Notes under the pieces: generated by a model
Seen by the model: only the letters and a program-made list of their open reading frames with translations
Databases searched by the model: none
What the model was told of the DNA's origin: nothing
Made by a program: the position numbers and the translations under genes
Assembly (NCBI GenBank): GCA_039881145.1
Contig: JAYKKI010000077.1
Coordinates: 207,001-271,000 of the forward strand
Length of the DNA: 64,000 nt
DNA from: Druceiella hillmani
Lineage: Eukaryota > Arthropoda > Insecta > Lepidoptera > Hepialidae
Direction of reading: 5' to 3'
Shown: piece by piece, positions 23,721 to 36,774 of the stretch
Layout of the letters: each line of letters starts with the position of its first letter
Numbering within the stretch: the stretch's first letter is position 1

Positions 23721-24860
23721 CGCTTATATTTATATCCAGAATTCATTTGTTGGTTACTTTACCATTCAATTTTAGAGCAAAGCAAATTTCCTATTCAGTC
23801 TATTCCAAAAATTGTTAGTCGAATACATTATGACCAAAAAATAATATTAGATTCATATTATAATAAGTTAATGGTGAATGGGCAAATGGTTAACATGGAC
23901 TGGACATTTTCGTCCTTCTTTGGATATTTCATTATTGTTCATATATTTCATATATTCTAAGTTATGAAATTAATTGGTCCTCAACATCAGAAATTCACCG
24001 TCCATCTACACTTTCAAATATCGACTGAGAAAATTATGTTTTCTGATTTAACCAGCACCATTTTCCCTCATGGCTTATTATTTTCCTCTTTCCTACCGGC
24101 ATGTCAAGTTAAGTCCTTATCTTTATTAGTAAATTTTTCTTCTATTAATTTTTTTTCTTTGGTTTACAAAACGTTTTTTGGAAACATTTTAATAATTATA
24201 TTTTTGGACCCCCCTCGGAACTAATTAATTTCATTCCTTGGCCGTGGTTGACTGGAGAAATTACTCTTGTTTACTGGAGAAATTCCACTGTATTTAAAAA
24301 TGTTGCATTCAATATTCAAGTAAATTGATAAAAGTACAGTTTCACACTCAGAGTTTAATCACCAAAATTAGCAAATGTAACCGCAATTTTATATTGAAAG
24401 ATAATATTTTTCAAACAATGGTTCACTGGATGAATTGAATTTTTTTTTCATAATGAGAATAAATTAATATGGGAATAAGCAAAATAAAAGAAGGGAATTA
24501 TACAAGCGTAACTAAATAACATTTCGTAGATGATATCTTCAATCAAAGAACATAGTACACATAGATTCTTTAAATATTAATTTTTGTATGTTCGTTTAGT
24601 TTTCTGTACAAATCTCCCTAGTCATAATTTTATTCTATACTTTAACATTACACAAATTTAGGGAAGGAATATTATAAATGAAAATGAGTTTGTGATGATT
24701 TACATAACCGTGTATTTTGCGAATTTGGGTTTAAACTTAATTGGGATACGTAGATAAGTTTCACACATTAAAAAGTATTCGACCTTAATAAAATACTTTG
24801 TTATCGTCACACGTTTCTTACATATTATCTGATATCAATTTACAATGTATATACGTATAA

Positions 24861-24861
<1 letters not shown>

Positions 24862-24915
<54 letters not shown>

Positions 24916-24939
24916 TATGTATGTATATATATATATATG

Positions 24940-25001
<62 letters not shown>

Positions 25002-25005
25002 CCTA
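24862..25005. repeat. Interrupted (TA)n/(TACA)n microsatellite
   Basis: About 140 bp of TA repeats broken by ATGTATG and ATACATAC units. It is more than twice the length of the corresponding tract in the left arm, and lies just beyond the point where arm identity drops. Confidence 0.93.
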
Positions 25006-25230
25006 TATCTATATTCATGTATATATAGGAATATCAAAAGCGTTTTAATTTCATAAAATGACCGCTAATGAGCACCCAGATGAATTAACATTGTCTGACG
25101 TAGCGAAGACTCACTATAAATTATTGGAAATGTTTTTTTAATTAATAAAATTTACTTGAAACTATATAAACTATAACAGATTTCAATAGTAAACGAGTAG
25201 GAATAAATTAATATAGGATTTTATTGACGG

Positions 25231-28200
25231 TTTTATTTATGATGACAGCAAGCTTAATATTTATAATATTTAATTATAGTTGTAGCAATTTTAAAAACTT
25301 TTGAAAGAATCCTTTCACCGCTACTAATAATAGCCTGGAATTGAGGAGCAGGTTATTAATACCGATATATCATCATGTTATATCAGCTAGTATATTTTCA
25401 CTGTGTTGTTGTTACCTAGTACATTATTATTTCCGGATAATTTTTAACTTTTGAAAAAAATCAAGTACAAATATGCCGAAACTTAAGTTTTTATATGTGA
25501 TTCACAGAATCGATTGCGGCCGACAGATAGACAGAATGACATATGAGTATGAGACACTTGTTTTTTTTGCAATATGGAATCTTAAGAATGTACAGAGTAT
25601 GTAAATTGTCCAAAAACCTAGAAATAGAGTCATACTTCCTAAATTCAAATTTATTATGAGGGTATAAATTTTGAAGCTGTTCTATTTTCTTAGATTGAAT
25701 TGCTTTCAGATGTTTAACTCACTGAAGTGTAAGTTCTACTTTATATTCGTTTTGATTGAGATATTTATTTGTTCTGTCAATTATTATTCCACAATATTGG
25801 TTCAGATATAACGAGAGAGGAATACGCTTTTCTCCTTTTTAGGTTTTCGAACCTCAAGGAAAAAAGGAACCCTTATAGAATTACCTCGTGTTCACCTGAC
25901 GGTCTGTCAATACCCTTCATTCTCAGGAACACCTGGAGGTATCAAGTTGAAATTATTATCAAATACTTAAAAGTCTACGATCATTTGGAGTTGTAAAAAA
26001 ATTAAAAAATTTTAAGTTAATGCAGTTAAGAAGAACAGGCAATATATTTTCATCCTGAATATTCAATTTTACAAATTCAATTTTCAGGAATTAATCAAAT
26101 TATAAAATAAGCTAAGGAAACAGTTTGTTTACGTTTTGGTATACTATTTGTGTACTCATTACGCAATTTATTTATCATTATGCCGGGCCAGCTATTATAA
26201 TAAACAATCCGATTTATTTCACCAGGTTCCATCGACCGTTGACAGATAAATTTACATTAATGTCTTTCCGGTAATGCTAATGAGCACGTAAGTTTTGTAA
26301 TTTTTGTATTCGTTATTTATTATTATGAGACTAGACGGGTATGCCCATTAAGCGCCACGACAAACAAAAAATGCTTTAGTGTCGATATTTCACTTCAAGT
26401 TCTGATTTTAACCGTTAGTAATTTACTCCCTATAAATAATTACCATCTATGTGACGCTCAATCCAATTAAAAAAAAAGAAAATCCACGCACAATCACAAT
26501 ATTACTATAGACTTTAAGCAGGTAAAATATTGTTGCGGAACGTGTGTGGAATATGCATTTCAATGTCACCTAACATATTTAGCGCTACGTGAACGAGATC
26601 GCTTATCCTTTACCAGCTCGTGGTGAATGTTAATATATACTTAGTTAGGTTTATTTATTTTGTAGACACATTGAGTAGAAAAAGTTAGAAATACATTGAG
26701 AGGAAGTATACTATTCAGTTAGTACTAAAACGAAGATATTAATTACTTTTTCGCGCTTTGGCATTTAAATTGGGTCTGTGCAATTCGCTCACATGTCAAG
26801 AAATTAAAAAAATTTCAGATATTTTCCTAATGGAAATAATATGTATTGCCTTTTTTGAAACAACTGATGTTATGAGCCGGAAATCAATAATCTGAAGGGA
26901 ATGGGTAATATATAATATTGCGAGTTGGTTCTCAATTTCGTCGAAACTAATTTGGAATTAACTTTTACCAACTTTCATCTCTGTGGTATTTTGGATTGAT
27001 CACAAGCTTTAACGGTGTGGCGCACTGCGAGGTTCTGTGTTCGGTCACCGGTCTGTACTAGACTTGTGTTGTGTTGTACTTAGACTTGGGTTGACTGTGA
27101 GTTACTGCTCTCGTAGCAATAAGTCCGCCATATGTATCGACTATGTACATTAAACTACATAAATAAATAAATTAAAATTATATCTCACCTTTGGTAAATA
27201 TCCACATTCGCCCTTACCCTCCTGTTGTACACAATCTTTCACAAGATCATCCACAAAATCTCAGAAATATTCAGCTTACCTATGTGCGGATAAATATCAT
27301 ATATTTGAGACATCCTTTATTTATTTTGCGTTTGTTATTCGACGTCACAATGTTTTGATATACATCAATGCTCTCAATAAAACAAATAAAATTAATACAG
27401 TCATTCTGAGTTTTTAGTCTCGAGCTGGTAAAATTATAAATCGATACACAACGTAGTACGTAGTTGTCTGCTATTGCATTCGATATTGACACACTTACTA
27501 AAAAATAACTCATGTTTTGTTATCAAAAATTGACGTTGACGTGACTATTTACGAAATTATTGTTAGCGATAAATAAATTGGAAATGGGTTTCTTTGTTTC
27601 TAATTCCAAAATAGATTTTTGTTTTAACTTGAATGGTAATTGAATGATAACAAAATAGGTGTCACGAATTCATGTTTGCATAATAGGTTTTAGTTGATTG
27701 AGGAGTATAATGTTAAGTGTTTTTATCGGGCTATTTGTCAAATAAACAATGTTTGCAACTTATGCATTTGATCTTAATTTTTAAATTTATTAGTGTGTAC
27801 TATTATTTTTGCTCAAACGATCTTATAATTTTTTTTGTTTATTATCATATTACTGTTTAAATGGTAAGCTTACAAAAACCCAGACTTCAGATTGAACCAA
27901 ACAGTTACATATTTCTTAACACATCGACATTTTTTAACTAAAGTTTAAGACGATTAACGTCTGACGCCTATTAGAATTACATTTTTCAATTTCATGCCAA
28001 TCAGAAAATTTTTTTCTACTTTTTAAAGTAAGGATAAGGATACGCGAGAAAAATGGCAAAATTATTATGGATTGGGAAAACCTGTGTTTCTTTGTGTACT
28101 TTATTACAAATACTTTGAAGTATTTTGTCATTAATTTCCGGTCTCCTGTGATTCCATCGGATTTTTATATTTCACTCGTGAGAGAATGGCTGTGTTTTGA

Positions 28201-29391
28201 TGATGTGACTGGGTGTGAAGATATCGGGGTCAATACTGTAACTAGTCCCTCTTTGATGGAAAGTATCAATACTTCGATAGTTTTTTTGCTTCAACCATTT
28301 TTATAGATTTTTATGATTCTTAAATTTTTGTTGCAATAATTATGGTCCTATTTCTAATTTTTATATAAATATAAACAACAGTAATCAGAACAAGGAGAAT
28401 ATGTCATACTAGGCTCTTTCGTTTTCATAATTTTTTTGGCTTAATTCTTCAAATTGTATTCGGCTGGAATATATAGTAAATCAAAACTAGAATTTTTAAA
28501 CATGATTTTTGCGTTAATGAGTATTTCTAGTTATATTTATGTGCAATTTTTATATTTTACTCGTGAGAGAATGGCTGTGTTTTGATGATGTGGCTTTACT
28601 CGTGAGAGAATGGCTGTGTTTTGATGATGTGGCTTTCTTTTTATCTAAGGACTTTATATTATTATGTTTAACTTTTATTTCATAATCTTTGATGGTTGTG
28701 AATAAATAAATTCCTTTTAGTGTCTTTCTTTTATCTTCCTCTTGACGTCGTTCGGTGAATGCGGTTTCATTTGATGATGATTTTATTAATTGAGCTGCAT
28801 AATTTATGTGACCGTTATTTGGTTTCATTTCCCCTCGAAATGTACACATGAAAATAGTGTATCAACTAATCCTATACTGATTAGTTTCATACTTCAACTT
28901 ATTAGTTAGAAGGATTTTCAAGTGTGGAACTATTGTTTGGAATAATTTTTTTTAATTTTAGGAAGGTAAAATATTCACAACAATCTAATTATAAATAACT
29001 TATATACAATCATTCTTTATATTACTCCAAATTTTCGGCAAACGTTCTATATTAAAAAATTTTACTTGCGTTGAATTGTTACATTTTATTATAATTTTTA
29101 TTGTTTAAGATCTGTTGCATTTACTGTTGAATAATGCATTTTACACATTTTAGTAAAGGTAAGAGTTATTATCCAACTCACTAAGCAATTATTACATTGA
29201 ACATTAATTAAACATATGCAATGGTGAAAGGTACGGCTTGCCTAATTTCTATAAAAGTAAAACTGTTCTGCACCAATACCATAAATATAAAACTGTCTTT
29301 TATCCAATCGATTTGAGCGTTAACTTTGTTCACTCATTTATTTAATGATTTGGTAACCTTTGGAAATTTCTCGGTTAAGTGATTCGTCAAT
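25231..29391. other. Non-coding stretch of right arm
   Basis: Mirror of 12,768-16,943, with no intact gene. It contains the SINE at 27,009-27,180 and the 38-bp repeats at about 28,170-28,210 and 28,556-28,634. A 79-codon frame at 28,067-28,306 reads through one repeat unit and has no recognisable domain. Confidence 0.55.
27009..27180 (+). mobile_element. tRNA-derived SINE (right arm)
   Basis: Head AACGGTGTGGCGCACTGCG followed by GAGGTTCTGTGTTCGGTC (B-box-like), a short body with GTTGTGTTGTACT repeats, the tail CGTAGCAATAAGTCCGCCAT, then TAAATAAATAAATTAAAA. The tail matches the 61,680-61,834 element. The left-arm copy is at 15,023-15,180. Confidence 0.62.
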
Positions 29392-29651
29392 CACAAATAA
29401 ATGAACCTACGTGATGTAGTATTATTTCTACTTTCTATAATTTCTTTACCACATCCTAGGTTTCGTTGTATTACAACATCTTCAGGTGGGATATTAGCAA
29501 AGATTAAATATCCCACCTGAAGATGTTTTAATACAACAAAACCTAGATTGTGGTAAAGAATTTATAGAATGTAGAAATAATACTACATCACATAATTTCA
29601 TTTATTTGTGAATAATGAATTTCTACAAAATTAACGCCAAATATATTCAAT
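29392..29651 (-). mobile_element. Asymmetric foldback element, copy 2 (right arm)
   Basis: Orthologue of 12,509-12,767 in inverted orientation. It starts CACAAATAAATGAACCTACG, turns at the GGTGGGATATT...ATATCCCACC centre and ends with the unpaired tail ...CGCCAAATATATTCAAT. Flanking duplications read GATTCGTCAAT and AGTTCGTCAAT. Confidence 0.87.
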
Positions 29652-30669
29652 AGTTCGTCAATGTTATCTCCCCTTTTCATGTCCCGAGGGTTTGGCTCTT
29701 CTTTAAAACGCTAAGTTCAACTAAAACATATTTCTCCCAATCTACATTAAGCTAAACTGTTTTAATATTCTCAAATCTATATTACATATTGTAAGTTTTA
29801 AGAAATATACTGTTAATAAAAAAAAAATTCCTGATGGAACTGGTGCTTCATAATATGGAAATATCGCACAGAATTATACATACTCTGGGAAAATGAAGAC
29901 TTCCGTCTAGCTAATAAATTGACAATACGACATATCGACTTTAACACAAAAAAGTAGGAAGTGAAACCAACTGTGCACAAGTAATTGAATATTTTGATAA
30001 AAACTTGAACATTCCCAATTTCTACAACACCGACACAACAATACAATGCACCAACATTATGAATAATTCCTTTTACATACTCAATTAACGAAAGTTTCCC
30101 GGTGTTGACTTTAAAGCTGAAATCAAAAAGGAAAATTAATCTAATTCTTTGGCATTTCTGGAAAAGACACATGTCTATTAAAAAAAAACAACTACTGGTA
30201 TTTGGAGAGGAGCAGAGGGTAATGTGCACTAAAAAGAAATATGTTTTATTCAGTAGAATGTGTGCCTAACAACATGAAAAAATTGTAGCTGAGATTAGTA
30301 AAAGGACAAAAATATAAAATTCTTTCCGATGCACAAGATAAGCTAAGATCACTCAAAAATTCTTTTTTTATTTTTTAAATCTCAGAGCGAATTCATTAAT
30401 AATCCATTTGATGGTTCCGTTTTTCCTCATAACCTACAAATAAACTAAATTTGGAGAAAAAAATATTCTAACTTTGAAGAAAAATTAAGTATGTTTTCGA
30501 GAAAATATAACTTCATACTTTTATTGTTAATATTAGTCATATAATAATTTCTTTGGATAAATGGAGAGAACTAGCGCAAGGAAATTGGGAAATTAGAATT
30601 TTTAGAAAGTCGTCGGAGTTCTATTTGAATGTTTTATTAATAAACTCACAAGACATAAGTATGTGTGGA

Positions 30670-30701
<32 letters not shown>

Positions 30702-33081
30702 CACACACAAATATATACAGAGTTTAAATTTGAGACGGGACTGTAAGGCCGGCCACATCATTATCCGTTATAACCACAAGGTACGTTATTTATAGAAATA
30801 TCTTTGATTTAGTCTGACGCACAGCCGCCAAAATTTTGTTCGATGTTATTCTAAAGGCAAAACTTTTCGAGAGGCTAAAATATTTTCAAAAGTAATTTTC
30901 ATGATGAAAACTCTTCCTGGAAATTTAATATTACTCGTTCTACTCTACGAACTTCTTAGTGCCGTTGAAACTTTAATAATAAATAAACATATCATCCCGG
31001 TTGCCGTTCGCTTCTTGTTACTTTTCGGCATTCGTCATAACCTGTGAGCAGTCTATTATATCTAATAATTTGGCAATATTACAACAGGCATCATCCTCAG
31101 GACCGTAGTATTTTTGTTAGACAAATATTTTTATTACACGAAAAAAAGATAGATTTTAATTTAAAATCCCCAATATAATAAAAAAAGAAACATTTTTAAT
31201 TATTTTTTCCTAGGTTAAAACAGACTATATATAATTATTTTACCATATATAGAAATTCAAAACTCAATATAAAAGGCTAAACAATCATTCTTGGGCAAGA
31301 GAAGTTGAGTGCATTGCAATAAATTTAGTTTTAAAAATGGGAGGCATGCTTCATTCAGCACGAAAAATTCATGAGTTTATTTCTCGACATTTCAATTCAA
31401 ACTTAGAGCGACCCGTCGCAATGCACCGCGGCAAATGTTAAAAATCCGATCTGGTAAATCATGTTAAAAATTAAAACCTGTCTCATAATTACATAACTGG
31501 CTCGATTTAATTCCGTGCTTATTTCTTTTAAAAAAGTTGTTTATTGTATGCTAACTTACCTACTGAAATTTAAATATTTTATTATTTCATAAGACTATAC
31601 TATCAGGATATAAGTTTGAAAACCAATTATGCTTAACTTTCGCGCATGTCGTTTTTCATCGCCTTTCGTATTGATTTTGATGAAATCATGAATGTTTCCA
31701 TACAATCTACTAGTGGCAATTCAGTTGAATTTAATTGTACCAAATTTTTAACAAGTTCTTTAAGCAAACACCTGGACAGACGACTTGTAAATGAACGAGC
31801 AGTAGCTACTTACATATCAATATGTATATATTGTGAAATATGTGAATAATACCTATATATACCCATATTAGTATGTTGAATTAAATTAAATTTAATTTGT
31901 TTTTTTTTTCATCATGTACATTGCGTTCCTTTGTTAAAAGCATATAAAATGCTAAAAACCGAAAAAATAAACAGAAAAAAACAATATGCATATATAACAT
32001 TTTATCATACAATATTGAAATTACATTAATTATATTTATGTATTCTTGATAAGTTAGAGTGATAACTCTAGTCATTTTTGTCGTTTATATAGTCATCAAT
32101 TTTACAAAAGGTTTTTTAAGAAAATGAGTATTACCATTTTCTTTAAAATGTTTTTCTGATAATTTCAATACATCTTCTGGTATTTTAATATAGAAGTCTA
32201 TACTCTGCTCTATAAATGAACTACCAACCTTTGTGAGTCTGAAATTAGGAATATCCAGTTCATTTTTATTTCAAGTGTTGTAATTGCGACAATCAGAATC
32301 TTGTCGCAATGACAACACTAAGCATTTTTTTTCTATTGCATATTAAATATTTTCAAAAGTATATTGTGAAAGTATAGTGAATATATTAATCACTTTAAAT
32401 AGTTTCTCTAAGCGAATGTTGAGATAATTTTTCAATATTACCAACAACAACAGCCTACCCAAAATAATCTTAGGTATAATACCGAGATTATCTTCAATAA
32501 TAAATATTGTTAGTTTTTCCAAATCAAAATTCAGTCCTGAATCTTTATGATTTAAATAAAAATAAATATAAAAAATGTACATAACATTGTTTTTTTTTTG
32601 CTTAAACATAACTTATTCCTAACAATCAACGTTAACTTTTACTATTTCTGTAAATAACGTACCTTCTTCCTCTAGCGGCGTGTTCGTCATAATAACACTT
32701 AATTTGATTAAAATATTGGACCTGGTAACACTTTGAAATTTTTAACGTTCGACATTTATTTTAAGAAATGTTATGAAAATTCTACATTGAAACGTATGTG
32801 TATAATTGAATAATCAATATGTCCGTTATAATTGACTCGTAAGTTACAACCTAAACGTTAAAATATAATTTAGAAGTAACCGCTTATTACTCAAATCCAA
32901 TAAAAGTAACACCAAACATTTTGTAGAATTTTAAGATTATATTCTCAAGTACATCAAAAATAAATAATTTCAAAGAAATAAAGTTTTACAAAACGTTATC
33001 TGTATACCAAGTAAAAAAAAATTAATTTGAGAAAGTTAAAAATAAATTAATTAAGCATAATAAAATAGTTACAAACAACAT
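29652..33081. other. Non-coding stretch of right arm
   Basis: Mirror of 9,069-12,508. It holds a (TA)n/(CA)n tract at 30,667-30,715, the frame-shifted reverse-transcriptase tail fragment near 32,067-32,246 (minus) and the TTGTCGCAAT hairpin near 32,272-32,325. A 138-codon open frame at 29,813-30,229 has no recognisable domain and is broken in the left arm. Confidence 0.5.
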
Positions 33082-35073
33082 TCAATCCAAATTAGCAAAC
33101 TGAATCACGACGATAATATATGTCGCTGTTAAGCCCAGGAAACTTAATAGCAGATGCATGCGAATGTTGAACATGTGGAATACGGTAAGTTGACCTGTCT
33201 TGTTCCAATTTAGCAGATCTCGTACTAATTTCAGCTCTCTTTTACTTTCGGCGGCTGCAAATAAATAAATAGCCTTTATATATCTGTGTATGTGGATGGT
33301 GAAAAAAGGGAAATTTAATTTGCCTTGATTTTAATTTGTATATTGAATATATTTGGCGTTAATTTTGTAGAAATTCATTATTCACAATTAAATGAAACTA
33401 CGTGATGTAGTATTATTTCTACTATCTTTAATTTCTTTACCACGACCTAGGTTTCGTTGTGTTACAACATCTTCAGGTGGGATATTAGCAAAGATTCTTG
33501 CTAATATCCCACCTGAAGATGTTGTAACACAACGAAACCTAGGTCGTGGTAAAGAAATTAAAGATAGTAGAAATAATACTACATCACGTAGTTTCATTTA
33601 ATTGTGTTTAATTTGTATGCTAAGCGAACAATTCGTTAATTACAGACCATTAAACATTTGTTAATGAAACGTATGTTGAACATCGTAATATATGGTAAAG
33701 TACACCCTCATGTTACACAAATGCATATCATCGTAAATTTAATATGTTTGGTACATATGATATAGAAATTATAATAGAATCGTTTGTAATAAATACATAC
33801 AAAGTTTATCACCGATTACAAACTCCACCAAATATGATTTCGTTTTTTCTATTTCTGTGTATAGTTTCTCGCCTGTAATGCATATTGCAATCGTCGACAT
33901 CACGTAGTGAAAAATGCGCACTAGTCCAAATGCGATGAAATTGTCATAGTTCTGCAAAAATAACATTTTTCTTTTACGCATGATGTGTAAAAATAAGGTC
34001 TCGGCCAAAAATTAACAAAAATGATTGACTAAACCAATATATTTATATACACACCATGTCTGCAAATGAAAATTATTACAAAAAAAGTTCGAGTTATTAG
34101 TAGATATTTTTGAAAGAAAAGAATATTATTTCTTCTAACTCACTTTAAATTTGATATGCTCCAAAAGTCTTTTAAGGCTCAGTAATATCTTGCAAAACGT
34201 CAAAAAGAAATGTAGAAATACCTGGGATTAAATATAAAGTTTAAATATTATAGACAAACAAATGACATTGAAAATTTGAACATTCATGTAAATATGCCTT
34301 ACCTGACACTCAAACATACGATTCAAAAATTGACATAAATCAATAAATTTTACGAATACAGCTGATAAACTCGATATAGTTTTATTTTTAAAAGGCAAAA
34401 TAAAAAGTCGATCATTTGAATTATCATCTTGAGAATTGGCGTTTGTACTATATCGATTTAATACGGCGAATTCAGTTTGTAGGTTTGTCGTTTGAAAAAA
34501 TGAATTAATCAAGTGCATGCGCTGCTTCAAACCATAAACAAGAGTGAAAAGTAGTAAAATTTCCAATTCAAAAAGAACATCATTAGCAGTGCTATGTAAG
34601 TAATGCGAAATGGAAATAATTTCCAAGTTGTTGTATTTATTATAAAATAAAATCAAACTTATCAAATGATAAACACAAATAGTGATAATTAAAATAATAT
34701 TTCGGAGCTTGTCATGCTGGAGCAGGTTATTTAGACGAGGGGTTTGAAATTGGTCATCTATTTTGTTAATTCGCCGTATTACATTGTTATACATGTTCTT
34801 TTTCCACAATACATTTGCTCCCATTAAATATACTGCATAAATAATTTCTACGAAGTTACATAACGATCCTGGGTTCCAAATTTCAAAATACGTAATATGA
34901 TAGATCGACATAACAGCCAACATTAAGCAAATCCTGGAACAGCAGAATATTGTGAAAGAAATGTTGTTGCATGTCCCGGCACCGAATAAACTTTTACAAA
35001 ATATAATATGGTTGAGGGTATCTTTAAAATTAACATTTAACATTTCTATATCGAATATTTTAATACTGGGCAT
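33082..35073 (-). CDS. Gustatory receptor (Gr), four exons, apparently intact
   Basis: Insect Grs are seven-transmembrane ligand-gated channels in gustatory neuron membranes. Exons: 35,073-34,303 (257 codons), 34,221-34,144 (26 codons), 33,951-33,813 and 33,254-33,082. Joined they give 386 residues, typical for the family. Exon 1 ends FECQ/gtaagg; later junctions are phase 0, 0 and 1. Exon 3 carries TGEKLYTEIEKTKSYL and exon 4 ends TYIIVVIQF near the C-terminus, the family signature of the last membrane helix. The exon 3 donor is probably G/GTGATA, because GGTG/GTAAAC, possible in the left arm, is lost here. The start is the first Met of the open frame. Introns are 81, 192 and 558 nt; the third contains a foldback element. 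No stop interrupts the frame. Ligand unknown. The left-arm counterpart is dead. Confidence 0.88.
33342..33606 (+). mobile_element. Asymmetric foldback element, copy 3 (right arm only, in Gr intron 3)
   Basis: 265 bp: tail ATTGAATATATTTGGCG... (about 45 bp), then an almost perfect palindrome of about 214 bp in which opposite strands from 33,388 to 33,601 translate to nearly the same 69 residues. The 12-bp target duplications TTTAATTTGTAT at 33,330-33,341 and 33,607-33,618 are perfect. The left arm has the empty site (single copy around 8,810-8,822). It is therefore the youngest copy, inserted after the arms separated or lost precisely from the other arm. Confidence 0.93.
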
Positions 35074-36774
35074 TGTTGTTTATATAAATCTTATTCTGGC
35101 GAGAACTAGTTTGAAAGCGTACTCGTTTTGGCGGCAACTAACTAGTTTTCGTAAAACCGATGGTTAATAAATTAATAGAAAGAAATTGTATTTTTGAAGG
35201 CCATAACCATCATTTATCAATTCGTTCCAGTTCATTTGTACTGAAGGACGACTATATTTTGGTGGTTCTCAATAAAATACTTCACAACGTCAAATGCGTA
35301 AAAGAGAAAAATAATACATAATCGATATTGTTTGAACTAATTTTAATAATATCTAGTCATAAAGGCCATACCTACCATTAATCAGTCTGTTAGTATGAAA
35401 TATGAAGAATGATAAAAATAGTGCAGTTAATAAAGAGTTGAATTGAAAGTAACAAAATCTTGCTGAATATATATTAAAAAGTTATTTATAATGACATTTT
35501 GATCTCGAATCGATTTCGCAAATCCATCAATTGTGCTAATCTCAAATCACAACTTCGAGGAAATATCAAGATATAGCATGATACCTATGATAACTATATG
35601 AAATGTGTACGTGTTTTACCGATACATGTCGCTCTACCCATTTACTTCTTCTCCACGTCGCGCAGCACGCCCCATCCAATTCTTCCCCATACCTACAGAG
35701 TTGCTATCATTGTGATGCTGCTTATAATTCTTTGTGCCTATCGGTGATCAAGGACATATGTCAAGCATTAATATAGCTTATTAATCTGAGTTTACACCTT
35801 AATTAATTATACTCTCAATATAAGCGAAGAGACGTTGCATTTTATATATACACATACATGGAAATGGGTATGCACATATAATACATATGTTTTGTCATGA
35901 TAATTCTTAAGATACATTTGCCCTCCACATATTTTGAATTAATATATCTCAAGAATCAACAGTTTATAATAATTTTTCTAAAGACTTTTGAGTTCGAGTA
36001 AATCGCGATTATCTTTAACATCTTACGTACTTTTCCAAGTGGACGACAAAAAACAATTAAAATCGACACTGCATACACGGGTGTTAGTAACAGTTTGACA
36101 GCTTGTCTACCAGTAATATTGCCAGAAACAAAAGGGTATTGTCCCAATTTCAGAAATATAAACCTTTACATGGGTCACTACTTGTTTGGTCATAAGCATA
36201 TTTTTGTTAATTTTATACTCTCTGTTAATTAATTATTCTGCAACCTATTTTCTTATATATCATCGGAAGAAAATGCAATCGTTTAACTTGTACTTTTGAA
36301 TGAATTAATTTTTATGGGTAAATTATTACCAGCAGATATCACATTTGTCCAAATTATTTGACTTTTCGACAGTATTACTTGACAGTACATAAATTAGATT
36401 AGCTGTATAAAAAAAGTCTTGTAGATTTTATAATATTATTTACCTATATGAATGTATAATTTAAAGCTATATCTATAAAAACTACTTCATTATTTTATGT
36501 GGGTATATATACAAAATCGTTGAAAAATAAACCCATACAAAAATAAAATATTTCTTGTTATTTATTATTTAGCCAATCAATATATTCAGTATAGAAATAT
36601 ACTTCTTTTCAATAAGAGGAAGTGTAATAAACATAACAAATCATAACATATTCATGGCTACTTTTAAATGACAAGAATAACGCTAAATTGAAAAAAACAT
36701 GAATCTCATTTCTATTTACTTTTTTATTTAACCATTTATTGGTGAATATCGACTTAATATTTTGCCCAACTCAA
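35074..36774. other. Upstream and intergenic stretch of right arm
   Basis: Upstream side of the intact Gr, with no clear promoter motif. It includes the mirror of 6,771-8,158, plus about 210 bp (about 36,185-36,395) that are absent from the left arm. No gene recognised. Confidence 0.55.

Noticed and set aside
29813..30229. 138-codon minus-strand open frame
   Set aside because: Broken in the left arm, no recognisable domain, and an expected chance length in AT-rich DNA of this size.
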